Counted from the first letter of the stretch, positions 1 to 8,795 are shown. The stretch is DNA of 64,000 bases from Laedolimicola ammoniilytica (GCF_025567165.1 NZ_JAOQKC010000016.1:10425-74424); one strand, 5' to 3'. The notes: generated by a model from the letters alone, not told the origin. Numbers and translations: made by a program.

Positions 1-6
1 TCTTTT

Positions 7-38
7 GGGGCGGCCTTCACGGGTACGCCTCATTTTTT
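7..38 (+). terminator. Possible intrinsic terminator of an upstream gene
   Basis: GGGGCG (7-12) can pair with CGCCTC (26-31) with one G-U pair, and is followed directly by ATTTTTT. This would end a transcript coming from left of the window before dapA. The stem is short, so the call is tentative. Confidence 0.4.
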
Positions 39-72
39 AAACCTTAGATTCATTTAGCAGGAGGAAATGAAA

Positions 73-963
73 ATGGCTATTTTTAAGGGAGCAGCAGTTG
101 CAATTGTAACACCGTTTCTGGACAATGGAGAGATTAACTATCCGAAGCTTTCTGAGCTTCTGGATTACCAGATTGAAAATGGCACAGACGCCATCGTCAT
201 CTGCGGAACCACCGGTGAGTCATCCACACTGAGCCACGAGGAGCATCTGGAGGCGATTCGCTTCACCGTAGAGCATGTGAAGAAACGCGTGCCGGTTATC
301 GCCGGAACCGGTTCCAATTGTACGGAGACTGCCATTTATCTGTCCCGGGAGGCAGAAAAATACGGCGCGGACGCACTGCTGGTGGTGACTCCTTACTATA
401 ATAAGGCGACCCAGAAGGGGCTCATCGCCCACTATACCGCAGTGGCAGAGTCCGTAAGCCTGCCCATCATCATGTACAATGTGCCGTCCCGTACTGGCTG
501 CAATATCCAGCCCGAGACAGCCGTAGCGCTGGCTAAGAATGTCAGGAACATCGTCGGCATCAAGGAAGCCAGCGGCAATATCTCTCAGGTAGCGAAGCTG
601 ATGCAGCTGGCAGACGGATGCATCGAGCTCTACTCCGGAAATGACGATCAGGTAGTTCCGATCCTGTCTCTGGGCGGATACGGCGTTATCTCTGTACTTT
701 CCAATGTGGCGCCGAGACAAACCCACGACATGGTCATGAAGTACCTGGAGGGCGACACCGCAGGCAGTCTTGCCATCCAGATGAAGGCCATTCCGGTCAT
801 CGACAAGCTGTTCTGTGAAGTGAATCCGATTCCGGTAAAAGCAGCCCTGAATCAGATGGGCTTTGAGGTCGGCCCCCTTCGCATGCCGCTGACCGAGATG
901 GAGCCGGAGCACCAGGCGCAGCTGAAGCAGGCAATGATTGATTTTGGAATCGAGGTAAAATAA
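73..963 (+). CDS. dapA: 4-hydroxy-tetrahydrodipicolinate synthase
   Basis: Condenses pyruvate with L-aspartate semialdehyde, the first committed step of diaminopimelate/lysine synthesis in the cytoplasm. The class I aldolase TIM-barrel landmarks are visible: the TTGES loop at residues 46-50, catalytic Tyr135 in YNVPSRTG, substrate-binding Arg140, and Schiff-base Lys164 in GIKEASG. Length (296 aa) is normal. An in-frame ATG at 67 lies only 2 nt behind the CAGGAGG ribosome binding site (58-64). The ATG at 73 lies 8 nt behind it, so 73 is taken as the start. dapB follows after 3 nt, forming a two-gene operon. Confidence 0.96.
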   Translation: MAIFKGAAVAIVTPFLDNGEINYPKLSELLDYQIENGTDAIVICGTTGESSTLSHEEHLEAIRFTVEHVKKRVPVIAGTGSNCTETAIYLSREAEKYGADALLVVTPYYNKATQKGLIAHYTAVAESVSLPIIMYNVPSRTGCNIQPETAVALAKNVRNIVGIKEASGNISQVAKLMQLADGCIELYSGNDDQVVPILSLGGYGVISVLSNVAPRQTHDMVMKYLEGDTAGSLAIQMKAIPVIDKLFCEVNPIPVKAALNQMGFEVGPLRMPLTEMEPEHQAQLKQAMIDFGIEVK

Positions 964-966
964 CAA

Positions 967-1719
967 ATGACAAAGATAATACTTCACGGCTGTAACGGCC
1001 GTATGGGACAGATGCTGACGGGACTTCTGAAGGAGGATCCGGAAGCAGAAGTGGTAGCAGGCGTAGATGGTTACACTGGTATCGCCAATAACTATCCGGT
1101 ATTCACAACGATTGATGAGTGTGATGTACAGGCTGACGTAGTCATCGACTTTTCCAATGCAAAGGCGGCAGATGGCCTGCTGGATTACTGCGTACGGACC
1201 AAGACGCCGGTTGTTCTGTGTACCACAGGTCTCTCCGAGGAGCAGCTTGTCAAGGTAGAAGAGGCGGCTAAAGAAACCGCGGTTCTGAAGTCTGCCAATA
1301 TGTCTCTGGGGATTAACCTGCTCATGAAGCTCTTAAAGGAAGCGACTCCGACTCTGGCGGCAGCCGGATTTGATATCGAGATCGTAGAAAAGCACCACAA
1401 TCAGAAGCTGGATGCTCCCAGCGGTACCGCCCTGGCCCTGGCTGACTCTATCAACGAGGCTTCTGACGGAGCTTATCACTATGTATACGACAGAAGCCAG
1501 GAACGCAAAAAGCGCGACAGCCGTGAAATCGGCATCTCCGCTGTCCGCGGCGGCACCATCGTAGGCGACCACGACGTGATTTTCGCAGGCACCGACGAAG
1601 TCATCACCTTTGAGCACCGGGCTTACTCCCGCGCTGTATTTGGTAAGGGAGCGATTCAGGCAGCTAAGTTCCTGGCGGGAAAACCGGCGGGTAGATATGA
1701 CATGAGCGACGTGATATAA
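967..1719 (+). CDS. dapB: 4-hydroxy-tetrahydrodipicolinate reductase
   Basis: Reduces the DapA product with NAD(P)H to tetrahydrodipicolinate. The N-terminus has the nucleotide-binding loop HGCNGRMGQM. The catalytic segment EKHHNQKLDAPSGTA (roughly residues 138-152) carries the conserved His pair, Lys and the GTA substrate loop. The length of 250 aa is typical. It lies 3 nt after dapA and is almost certainly co-transcribed. The start has no separate strong ribosome binding site, which fits translational coupling. Large fold-back structures follow the stop codon. Confidence 0.96.
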   Translation: MTKIILHGCNGRMGQMLTGLLKEDPEAEVVAGVDGYTGIANNYPVFTTIDECDVQADVVIDFSNAKAADGLLDYCVRTKTPVVLCTTGLSEEQLVKVEEAAKETAVLKSANMSLGINLLMKLLKEATPTLAAAGFDIEIVEKHHNQKLDAPSGTALALADSINEASDGAYHYVYDRSQERKKRDSREIGISAVRGGTIVGDHDVIFAGTDEVITFEHRAYSRAVFGKGAIQAAKFLAGKPAGRYDMSDVI

Positions 1720-1722
1720 CCA

Positions 1723-1890
1723 GTTCAGGCAAGCTTCTGTGCAGGCAGATACTATGCTTGCATAAGAATCTGCCTGTATGGAAGCTTGTGTTGAGCGCCA
1801 TGTCATGAGCAAAAATGAGCTGCGTAGCAGCGGAGAGCTCCGGAGGAGCGCTTTTGCGAATGGCGCGCCTGACTGAACGTCCCTGTTCAC
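1723..1890. repeat. Compound fold-back element downstream of dapB
   Basis: Several nested inverted repeats occupy this gap. The arm at 1730-1750 pairs with 1768-1788 (about 21 bp, few mismatches). GCGCCAT (1795-1801) pairs with ATGGCGC (1860-1866), and GCAAAA (1809-1814) with TTTTGC (1852-1857). GCTGC-GTA-GCAGC forms a small hairpin at 1819-1831. The outer segments GTTCAGGC and GCCTGACTGAAC are also partly complementary. No coding potential is evident. It may act as an mRNA 3' end structure or be a palindromic repeat element. Confidence 0.6.
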
Positions 1891-1937
1891 AAAACTTTCA
1901 CTCAAAAATCACAGAATCCATTCAGAAAAAACACAAA

Positions 1938-1986
1938 AGAGGAATATCCTTAGACAGATACGTCTGCAGGGATGTTCCTCTTTTTT
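1938..1986 (+). terminator. Intrinsic terminator after dapAB
   Basis: AGAGGAATATCC (1938-1949) pairs with GGATGTTCCTCT (1970-1981), with an inner AGAC/GTCT stem, followed by TTTTT. It is the likely end of the dapA-dapB transcript. Confidence 0.8.
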
Positions 1987-1987
1987 C

Positions 1988-2152
1988 GCTCTATAGGAAA
2001 TACCGTGTTACATTAAAATGTGAAAGTCATGATTCCTATAGAGCAAAAAGCCCCTCCGGGGGATCGCACTGCGGCGGAATGGAATCATGTCGCTTATGCG
2101 ACCCGCCGCAGGCGGAGAATCCTGCTTCGCAGGATTCTTTCTTATTACAGAA
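1988..2152. repeat. Dispersed intergenic element (TATAGGAA...TTCCTATA family)
   Basis: A perfect 12-bp inverted repeat, GCTCTATAGGAA (1988-1999) and TTCCTATAGAGC (2033-2044), starts two bases after the terminator T-run. It is followed by GC-rich small hairpins and ends with CAGGATTCTT-TC-TTATTACAG. The same order of motifs (terminator, nTATAGGAA, TTCCTATn, CAGGATTCTTATTACAG) recurs at 51914-52005, and the first part recurs at 17032-17058. This indicates a repeat family placed behind terminators. Confidence 0.6.
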
Positions 2153-2195
2153 AGGAGCCAACAGGCAGTCGATGAGAGTGAAGGAGGAAAGAAAC

Positions 2196-3155
2196 TTGAT
2201 CGAAGTCAAAGACCTGGTGAAACGCTACAGCAAAAATACTGCAGTGGATCACTTGAATTTTCACGTACAAAAAGGTCAGATCTACGGATTCTTAGGCCCC
2301 AACGGCGCCGGAAAATCCACCACTATGAACATGATGACCGGCTATCTGGCTCCTACTGAGGGCCAAATCCTGATCAACGGCCACGACGTAGCTGAAGAGC
2401 CCATGGAAGCCCGGAAATGTATCGGCTACCTGCCGGAGATTCCGCCGCTTTATCCGGATATGACTGTGCTGGAATATCTGCGCTTTGCTGCAGAGCTGAA
2501 ACAGGTGCCGAAAAATGACCGGAGCAGCGAGGTGGAGCGCGTCATGGGCGAAACCCGCATCAAAGACATGGAGCACCGCCTGATCCGCCATCTGTCCAAA
2601 GGCTATAAGCAGAGAGTGGGACTGGCCCAGGCTTTGCTTGGGGATCCGGAGGTTCTGATTCTGGATGAGCCCATGGTCGGCCTGGATCCCAAGCAGATCA
2701 TCGAGATTCGGGAACTGATCCGCGGGCTTGGACAAAAGCATACGGTTATATTGAGTTCCCATATTCTGTCGGAGATCACCAGCGTCTGTGACCATGTCCT
2801 GATCATTTCCCATGGAAAGCTGGTGGCCAGCGACACGCCGGAAAATCTGGGCAGCTACATGAAGCATTCAGACGCAATGGAACTGCAGGTGCGGGGAAGC
2901 AAAGGGGCCTGCGAGCAGGCTATGGAGCTTTTGAAGCAAGTAGAGGGGCTGGAAGTGAGGACCACGCCCGCGGCGTTGGAGGATGTGTTCCTGGAGCTGA
3001 CTGATGAGGAAAATAATGGAAATTCTGATACGGCAGCAAGACAGGAAAAATCAGAGAGCTTTTCACTTGGGAAAAAGAAACAGAAAACAGAAGACACAGA
3101 AGAGAAAGCGGTTTCTGTGGAAGAACAAAAATCTGACGAAAAGGAGGAACAGTAA
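2196..3155 (+). CDS. ABC transporter ATP-binding protein (Gld/ABC-2 exporter type)
   Basis: ATPase subunit of an ABC-2 exporter at the cytoplasmic membrane. It shows Walker A GPNGAGKST near residue 38, Q-loop region YLPEIPPLYPDMTV, signature LSKGYKQRVG, Walker B VLILDEP and the switch His in LSSHILSE. The C-terminal 45 residues are unusually rich in Lys and Glu. The open frame runs back to 1815, but the ATPase fold begins at MIEVKDLVKRY. That is a TTG start at 2196, 8 nt behind AAGGAGG (2181-2187). The next gene is its permease, starting 1 nt after the stop. The substrate is unknown. Confidence 0.9.
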   Translation: MIEVKDLVKRYSKNTAVDHLNFHVQKGQIYGFLGPNGAGKSTTMNMMTGYLAPTEGQILINGHDVAEEPMEARKCIGYLPEIPPLYPDMTVLEYLRFAAELKQVPKNDRSSEVERVMGETRIKDMEHRLIRHLSKGYKQRVGLAQALLGDPEVLILDEPMVGLDPKQIIEIRELIRGLGQKHTVILSSHILSEITSVCDHVLIISHGKLVASDTPENLGSYMKHSDAMELQVRGSKGACEQAMELLKQVEGLEVRTTPAALEDVFLELTDEENNGNSDTAARQEKSESFSLGKKKQKTEDTEEKAVSVEEQKSDEKEEQ

Positions 3156-3156
3156 C

Positions 3157-5235
3157 ATGTGTGCGATTTACAAAAAGGAACTGCGGGCGTATCTGACCTC
3201 CATGACCGGCTACATCTTCATGGCCGTGCTGTTGGCTGTCACCAGCCTGTACTATGTGGCCAACTGTCTGGTGGGCGGCTACCCGGCCTTCGGAGCTGTT
3301 CTCTCCTCTGTTTATTTTGTATTGCTGATTATTGTGCCGGTTCTGACCATGCGGAGTATGGCTGAGGAAAAACGCCAGAAGACCGACCAGCTCTTGATGA
3401 CAGCGCCGGTTTCCCTTTGGAAAATTGTGTTGGGCAAATACCTGGCCATGGTGACGATTTTCCTGATTCCCATGGCGATTTTGTGCCTGTATCCGCTGAT
3501 TCTGCTGCAATTCGGAAGCGTCTCATTGCCTATGGCCTATACTGCGATTCTGGGCTATACCCTGTTCGGCGCGGCGTGTCTGGGAATCGGGCTGTTCCTG
3601 TCGGCCCTCACCGAAAGCCAGGTTATCGCGGCGGTGCTGACCTTCGGCGTCCTGTTCTTCCTGAACATGGCCTCCGGCATCGCCAATGTCATCGGAGCCA
3701 GCGGCGTCCTGGCGTCGGTTTTGAACGCCCTTTGCATCTACCAGCCGTTCATTAATTTCGTGCAGGGGATGTTCGATCTGACTGGCGTCCTGTACTATGT
3801 GACGGTCATCATTCTGTCCCTGTTCCTGACAGTGCAGCTCATGCAGAAAAAGCACGGCACCTATCGGGCCAGCATGGTGGTCTTCGGCTGCGTGGCTGCG
3901 GTGCTGGTGAATCTGATAGCAGGAAAGCTGCCGTCCCAGTACCTGAAATACGACGCCAGTGACCAGAAGCTTTTCACCACCGGCGACCAGACGGCGGAGA
4001 TTGTAAAAGGCCTGGACGAGGATATTACCCTCTACCTGATTGCCCAGCAGGGCAGCGAGGACGCCACCTTACAGGAATTGCTGGATCGCTACGCAGGATT
4101 ATCCTCCCACATCAAGGTAGAGACGAAGGATCCGGTGCTTTACCCGAATTTCGCCTCCCGGTATACCAGTGAAAATCTGTCCGAAAACAGCGTGCTGGTG
4201 GTGGGACAGAACCGTTCAAAGGCTGTGGATTACTATGATATCTATCAGTATAGTATGGATTATTCCACTTACAGCAGCTCCTTAAGCAGCTTCGACGGCG
4301 AGGGTCAGATCACCAGCGCCATTGCCTATGTAACCGCCGAGGATATGCCGGTCGTCTACACGCTGACCGGTCACGACGAGGCAGAGCTGAGTACCACAGT
4401 CACTTCTTCCATTGAAAAGGAAAATATTGAATTAAAATCCTTGAGCCTGCTGACGGAGGAGGCTGTGCCGGAGGACGCGAAAGCTGTTATTATCTACGGT
4501 GCGATTTCCGATATTTCAGCGGATGAGAAAAATAAACTGGAAACCTATCTGGAGCAGGGCGGACAGCTTGTGATGCTGACTGGCTACACGGACAAGGAAA
4601 CGCCGAATCTGGACAGCCTGCTGAGTGACTATGGAATCGCTCTGGCAGAGGGTCTGGTACTGGAGGGCGACAGTCAGCATCACCTGCCCAATTATCCCTA
4701 TTATCTGCTGCCGACGATTCAGAGTTCCACGTATACATCGGACGTCAGCTCCCGCAATGTTCTGCTGGCCTTTGCCCAGGGCATGACAGAAAGCCCGGAT
4801 ATCAGTGACGATCTGACCTATGAAAGTCTGCTGACCACCTCCGCCCTGTCCTATTCCAAGACCAACCTGGAATCCGAAAATCTCGATCAGGAGGAGGGCG
4901 ATATTGCGGGGCCCTTTGACCTGGGTGCTGTCGTCACCAAAACCATTGACGAAGACACAGAAGCAAAACTCATCGTGTTCTCTTCTGAGACTCTGCTGGA
5001 TGAACAGGTAGACAATATGGTATCCGGCGGCAACAGCACAATGTTTCTGAATGTGATGAGTCAGTTGGTAGACCATGAAAACACCGTTTCTATCGAGCCC
5101 AAAAGTATGAGTACCGAATACCTGACGGTAAGTGCGGGCAGCGCTATTTTCTGGGGGATTCTGACGATTATTCTGCTCCCGCTGTTTCTGCTCATTACAG
5201 GGGGCGTTATCTGGTTTGGAAGGAGGAAACGGTAG
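3157..5235 (+). CDS. ABC-2 permease fused to a GldG-like auxiliary domain
   Basis: Membrane component of the preceding ATPase. Residues about 1-240 form a six-helix ABC-2 permease (starts MCAIYKKELRAYLTSM, contains MRSMAEEKRQKTDQLL). Residues about 255-660 resemble the extracytoplasmic ABC_transp_aux/GldG domain, and a final transmembrane helix precedes the RKR end. In many bacteria permease (GldF-like) and GldG-like parts are separate genes, so this is a fusion. The ATG at 3157 follows AAGGAGGAAC; the upstream open frame from 3004 overlaps the ATPase gene and is not used. The cargo is unknown. Confidence 0.85.
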   Translation: MCAIYKKELRAYLTSMTGYIFMAVLLAVTSLYYVANCLVGGYPAFGAVLSSVYFVLLIIVPVLTMRSMAEEKRQKTDQLLMTAPVSLWKIVLGKYLAMVTIFLIPMAILCLYPLILLQFGSVSLPMAYTAILGYTLFGAACLGIGLFLSALTESQVIAAVLTFGVLFFLNMASGIANVIGASGVLASVLNALCIYQPFINFVQGMFDLTGVLYYVTVIILSLFLTVQLMQKKHGTYRASMVVFGCVAAVLVNLIAGKLPSQYLKYDASDQKLFTTGDQTAEIVKGLDEDITLYLIAQQGSEDATLQELLDRYAGLSSHIKVETKDPVLYPNFASRYTSENLSENSVLVVGQNRSKAVDYYDIYQYSMDYSTYSSSLSSFDGEGQITSAIAYVTAEDMPVVYTLTGHDEAELSTTVTSSIEKENIELKSLSLLTEEAVPEDAKAVIIYGAISDISADEKNKLETYLEQGGQLVMLTGYTDKETPNLDSLLSDYGIALAEGLVLEGDSQHHLPNYPYYLLPTIQSSTYTSDVSSRNVLLAFAQGMTESPDISDDLTYESLLTTSALSYSKTNLESENLDQEEGDIAGPFDLGAVVTKTIDEDTEAKLIVFSSETLLDEQVDNMVSGGNSTMFLNVMSQLVDHENTVSIEPKSMSTEYLTVSAGSAIFWGILTIILLPLFLLITGGVIWFGRRKR

Positions 5236-5808
5236 ATGACGAAAAAGAAAAGACAGGTAAAGCTGCTGGCGGCGATAGCCGCCCTGGCTGTCCTGACTCT
5301 TGTCTATGTTCTGGTTAGCCGGGCAGACTGGAATCATGAGGAAGACGAAACCACGGAAGAAATCGAGGTTTTAAGCGTAGCGCCTGCGGAAATCAGTGAA
5401 GCCGAGATCACGAATTCCTATGGCACCCTGTATCTAAGCTATGATGGCGAAACCTGGATCAGCCCGGATAACCCGGAGATGGATCTGAATCAGGATGCTC
5501 TGGCGACCCTGTGGAATCGGTTGAATCCGCTGTCTGCTGTCCGGGATCTGGGCGAAGCGCCGGAGGACTTAAGTGCTTACAGTCTTGCTGATCCGGCTGT
5601 CACGATCCGGATCATCCGCGATGACGGTACGGAACTTACTGTCTCTATCGGCAGTACGGCTTCGGATGGAAATGTGTATGTGATGACTTCGGAAAGTGAT
5701 CATATCTATACCTGTGACAGTTATCTGGCGACGGCTTTTACGTGCAGCTTACGTGATTTTGAGGCGACTGTTGAGGAAGAACCGGGAGATAGCGAGTCTG
5801 CGGAATAG
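5236..5808 (+). CDS. DUF4340 domain protein, partner of GldG-type exporter
   Basis: 190 aa with a basic N-terminus, one transmembrane segment (about residues 8-26), and an extracytoplasmic DUF4340-like region. The recognisable part is the stretch asking for side-by-side residues such as ETWISPDNPEMDLNQDA and the DLSAYSLADPAVTI segment. It begins directly after the stop of the permease-GldG gene, with ribosome binding site GGAGG inside that gene's end. DUF4340 proteins commonly accompany GldG-like exporters, so it is probably an accessory subunit. Exact function is unknown. Confidence 0.8.
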   Translation: MTKKKRQVKLLAAIAALAVLTLVYVLVSRADWNHEEDETTEEIEVLSVAPAEISEAEITNSYGTLYLSYDGETWISPDNPEMDLNQDALATLWNRLNPLSAVRDLGEAPEDLSAYSLADPAVTIRIIRDDGTELTVSIGSTASDGNVYVMTSESDHIYTCDSYLATAFTCSLRDFEATVEEEPGDSESAE

Positions 5809-5847
5809 AAGGACGGACGGGTCGGGGCTTTAGAACCCACAAACCAC

Positions 5848-5876
5848 TGGAAATGTGGAAGAAATTCCTTTATACT
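5848..5876 (+). promoter_or_regulatory. Putative promoter of the DUF1461 gene
   Basis: TATACT at 5871-5876 with a weak -35 TGGAAA at 5848-5853 (17-nt spacing). It lies 29 nt before the ATG at 5906, behind the end of the exporter operon. Confidence 0.45.
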
Positions 5877-5905
5877 GAAAAAGACGTCTGTAAAGGAGAA
5901 TTACT

Positions 5906-6544
5906 ATGAAGATAAAAGCATGGAGCATCCTGCTCTCCCTTATCCTGACTTTGACGCTTATTTCCCTGGCTGTCGTCCTGACCCTGGCCTGCAAGCCACT
6001 GTATTATCTGGATATCCACGCACTCCATATTCCGGAAACTACCGGCTATACGATTTCGGAGATTAAAGCGAATTATGACGCAGTCATCGACTACAGCCTG
6101 AGCTTCGGAAATGCTCCGCTGGAATTTCCCACGTTTCCCATGTCGGAGGGCGGGCGCATTCATTTTGAAGAAGTAAAGAACATCTTCAATCTTTTTAAAT
6201 GCATGGCTATCTTCGGTACACTGACAGGTGCCGCCGGGATTCTTCGGCAGCGCCGTAAGCAAAGCTATGGATATCTGAAGCTGACGGCTATCCTGACTGT
6301 GGCCCTGCCAGCCGTTATCGGAGCAACCGTCGCCCTGAACTGGGACTGGACTTTTGCCGCGTTTCATGAGCTCGCTTTCAACAATGACTACTGGCTCTTC
6401 GACCCTGCCACCGACCCGGTTATCAATATCCTGCCGGATGCGTATTTTCTGCACTGCGCAGTTATGATTCTGGTGCTGGTGATCCTGGGAAGCCTTATCT
6501 GCGGTCTGATTTACCGGCGAGTACAGAGAAAGAATGTGAAATAA
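5906..6544 (+). CDS. TIGR01906/DUF1461 family integral membrane protein
   Basis: 212 aa with an N-terminal hydrophobic segment, an extracytoplasmic loop containing NYDAVIDY and FPMSEGGRIHFEEVK, then three further membrane segments. The PMSEGGRIHFEEVK-type motif and DWTFAAFHELAFNNDYWLFDP are typical of the TIGR01906 family of Firmicutes membrane proteins. The family has no established function. Start at 5906 follows GTAAAGGAG. It appears monocistronic. Confidence 0.8.
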   Translation: MKIKAWSILLSLILTLTLISLAVVLTLACKPLYYLDIHALHIPETTGYTISEIKANYDAVIDYSLSFGNAPLEFPTFPMSEGGRIHFEEVKNIFNLFKCMAIFGTLTGAAGILRQRRKQSYGYLKLTAILTVALPAVIGATVALNWDWTFAAFHELAFNNDYWLFDPATDPVINILPDAYFLHCAVMILVLVILGSLICGLIYRRVQRKNVK

Positions 6545-6751
6545 GAAGAAAAACAGAAAGTAAAATAGAATGTAATATAGAGCGCAAACGGCTGCCCGAC
6601 AGAATCACCTGCGGGCAGTGGGGATTAACGCGGATATGAAGCAGAGTATCGAAGATATCATGGAATGTTAGTTATAGAAATGAAACAAGAACAGAGGCTG
6701 TCACTTCATTCGTGGAGCGTTTCTGTCTTTCTAATAATATTAAATCGTGAT

Positions 6752-7072
6752 TTATTTCTCCTCTTCCTTAATCTCCCAGTGAATCAAGAACGTCAGCGCA
6801 GCCCTGAGCGCAATAATTCCTGCCACCGTTCCGATTTCTTTCCAGTCCCGGACCACTACGGTTCGCAGGATCTCGCTTCCCAGCTTAAATTCCAGACCCA
6901 TGGCCAGCCCCCGGGCCAGGGTCAGCTTTGTGTCCGGAGAGCGGTGCAGGTAACTCCAGAAGCCCCGCAGGCCTGAGAAAATGATAATGCCCACGCCGAT
7001 AAATTCAAAGAGCAGAATCGCTCCGTCCACGATATTTTCCAGAATGAGGTGCAGTAATTCTAAAAATTCCAT
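6752..7072 (-). CDS. DUF1622 family small membrane protein
   Basis: 106 aa with two to three transmembrane helices. The sequence around ARGLAMGLEFKLGSEILRT and the ending HWEIKEEEK is characteristic of DUF1622, an uncharacterised inner-membrane family. The open frame extends to 7183, but translation probably begins at the ATG at 7072, preceded on the minus strand by a GGGGGGA ribosome binding site. The gene is convergent with the DUF1461 gene. The 207-nt gap between them contains a 7-bp hairpin (6592-6598/6612-6618) without a T-run. Confidence 0.75.
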   Translation of the reverse strand: MEFLELLHLILENIVDGAILLFEFIGVGIIIFSGLRGFWSYLHRSPDTKLTLARGLAMGLEFKLGSEILRTVVVRDWKEIGTVAGIIALRAALTFLIHWEIKEEEK

Positions 7073-7302
7073 AGTAAAATCCCCCCGATTTTCTAAAGTA
7101 AGATAAGGACAGTATAACATAAGTTCACACATATTGATATAGGTTCCATCGTCATTGTCAACGCCCCCCCTGAAGTCACGCATGGAATTTACCAGATCAT
7201 AGGAATTTCAGTTCCGAAAGAAGAGAGGCAGCAAGAAAGCAGCCGATGTTTTTTTAGCTGGGCAGTGAATGCTCGGGGGCGTTTTTTATGTCAAATTGCT
7301 GA

Positions 7303-7331
7303 TTGACAAACTGTAGACTGAATGATAATAT
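7303..7331 (+). promoter_or_regulatory. Promoter of cyuA-like gene
   Basis: TTGACA (7303-7308) and TAATAT (7326-7331) are 17 nt apart. They are followed by a duplicated TAATAAT motif (about 7336-7360) that could bind the nearby GntR regulator. The ribosome binding site GAGGAGGG precedes the ATG at 7374. The rest of the 7073-7373 gap holds only a weak GC-rich stem with a T-run near 7270-7287. Confidence 0.6.
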
Positions 7332-7373
7332 GCCATTAATAATACTACTAATAATATCAGAGGAGGGAAGAAT

Positions 7374-8657
7374 ATGTTAAAGAAAGAACTGGAGGAGAGC
7401 TACATACGTATACTGCAGAGAGAACTGGTGCCTGCATTGGGATGTACAGAACCTATTGCGCTTGCTTATGCAGCGGCAAAGGCCTGCAAAGTACTGGGAC
7501 AGTTCCCGGAAAAAATGATTGTGTATTGCAGCGGTAATGTAATAAAAAATGTGAAAGCAGTAACGGTACCGAATTCAGGCGGAATGCGTGGAGTAGACGC
7601 AGCCTGTGTACTTGGGGCAGTAGGCGGAAATGCAGACAGAGAGTTAGAGGTTTTAGAGGATATCACAGAGGAAGACATAAAAAAGACAAGGAAGCTGTTA
7701 AAAACAGATTTCATTGAATGCAGGCTTCAGAAGGATGTGGAGAACTTATACATTGTAGCTGAGGTATATGCAAAAAATCATTCGGCAAAAGTAAAAATAG
7801 TCAACCGGCATACGTTAATTACAGAGATTGTAAAAGATGAAAAAGTAATCTATCAGATAGATATGGCAGCTGAGAACAGCAAGGAAGATTATGCAAAGCT
7901 GACGATTCGTGATATTTTGGAGTTTGCAAATACAGTAGCGACAGATAAACTGAAGAATGTTTTGGACAGACAGATAGAGATGAATCAGGCTGTTTCCAAT
8001 GAGGGAATGAAGAATCCTTACGGTGCTGAAGTAGGAAGAACCTTAATGGAAAAAGCGGATTCAAGTGTACGGACCAGAGCCTGTGCCTATGCAGCTGCAG
8101 GATCTGATGCCAGAATGGGAGGCTGTTCTCTGCCAGTGGTGATTAATTCTGGAAGCGGTAATCAGGGAATGACAGTAAGTCTGCCAGTCATTGTATACGC
8201 AGAGTATCTTGGAAAGTCAAGAGAAGAATTATACAGAGCATTGATTGTAAGTAATCTGGTTGCAATTCATCAGAAGCATTATATAGGAAGCTTATCCGCG
8301 TTTTGCGGCGCAGTCATTGCAGCCAGCGGCGCGGGAGCGGCAATTACCTATATGATGGAGGGTTCTTATGAAGCAGTATCAAGAACCATTGTAAATACAG
8401 TTGCGAATGTCGGGGGCATTGTATGTGATGGAGCAAAAGCATCCTGCGCTGCTAAAATTGCCTCTGCAGTAGATGCGGCGATTTTAGCGCATAGCCTGAG
8501 TATGAAGGGACGTACGTTCCATGAAGGGGAAGGAATTATACAGGATACGGTAGAAGAAACGATACAGAGTGTCGGATATGTGGGCCGAGTGGGAATGAAA
8601 GAAACAGATCACCAGATCCTGAAAATTATGTTGAATCAGGTTCAATTTGAAAAATAA
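7374..8657 (+). CDS. cyuA: L-cysteine desulfidase family (CyuA/UPF0597) protein
   Basis: 427 aa. The N-terminal motif LGCTEPIALAYAAAKA and the internal Cys residues near GGCSLPVV, GGIVCDGAKASCAAK match the UPF0597/CyuA family. These oxygen-sensitive Fe-S enzymes degrade L-cysteine to pyruvate, ammonia and sulfide and are related to the serine dehydratase alpha subunit. Some annotations call it serine dehydratase alpha-like, and the precise substrate here is inferred. It begins a decayed catabolic cluster: an amidohydrolase remnant, a GntR regulator and a permease remnant follow. Confidence 0.82.
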   Translation: MLKKELEESYIRILQRELVPALGCTEPIALAYAAAKACKVLGQFPEKMIVYCSGNVIKNVKAVTVPNSGGMRGVDAACVLGAVGGNADRELEVLEDITEEDIKKTRKLLKTDFIECRLQKDVENLYIVAEVYAKNHSAKVKIVNRHTLITEIVKDEKVIYQIDMAAENSKEDYAKLTIRDILEFANTVATDKLKNVLDRQIEMNQAVSNEGMKNPYGAEVGRTLMEKADSSVRTRACAYAAAGSDARMGGCSLPVVINSGSGNQGMTVSLPVIVYAEYLGKSREELYRALIVSNLVAIHQKHYIGSLSAFCGAVIAASGAGAAITYMMEGSYEAVSRTIVNTVANVGGIVCDGAKASCAAKIASAVDAAILAHSLSMKGRTFHEGEGIIQDTVEETIQSVGYVGRVGMKETDHQILKIMLNQVQFEK

Positions 8658-8660
8658 GAT

Positions 8661-8795
8661 ATGATTGGAGCATATAATCCGGAAAAGGGCTGTACATATC
8701 CGCAGCACCATGAATGCTATCAGATAGATGAGAGTATTTTAAAGCGCGGCGTGGCCATGTATGTGCAAATGGCCGTAGATTTTTTGAAACAGTAG
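8661..8795 (+). pseudogene. C-terminal remnant of an M20-family amidohydrolase
   Basis: A 44-codon open frame begins GAYNPEKGCTYPQHHE and ends GVAMYVQMAVDFLKQ. This resembles the last 45 residues of M20-type peptidases/amidohydrolases, whose C-terminus carries a metal-binding His followed by a GVALYVQ-like helix. Everything N-terminal is missing. It sits 3 nt after the cyuA stop, so a deletion has probably joined cyuA to the end of a former neighbour. This is identified by motif memory, not by search. Confidence 0.6.

Noticed and set aside
1815..2195. Extended N-terminus of the ABC ATPase (open frame from 1815)
   Set aside because: The stretch consists of the fold-back and dispersed repeat elements. 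The ATPase fold and ribosome binding site point to TTG 2196.
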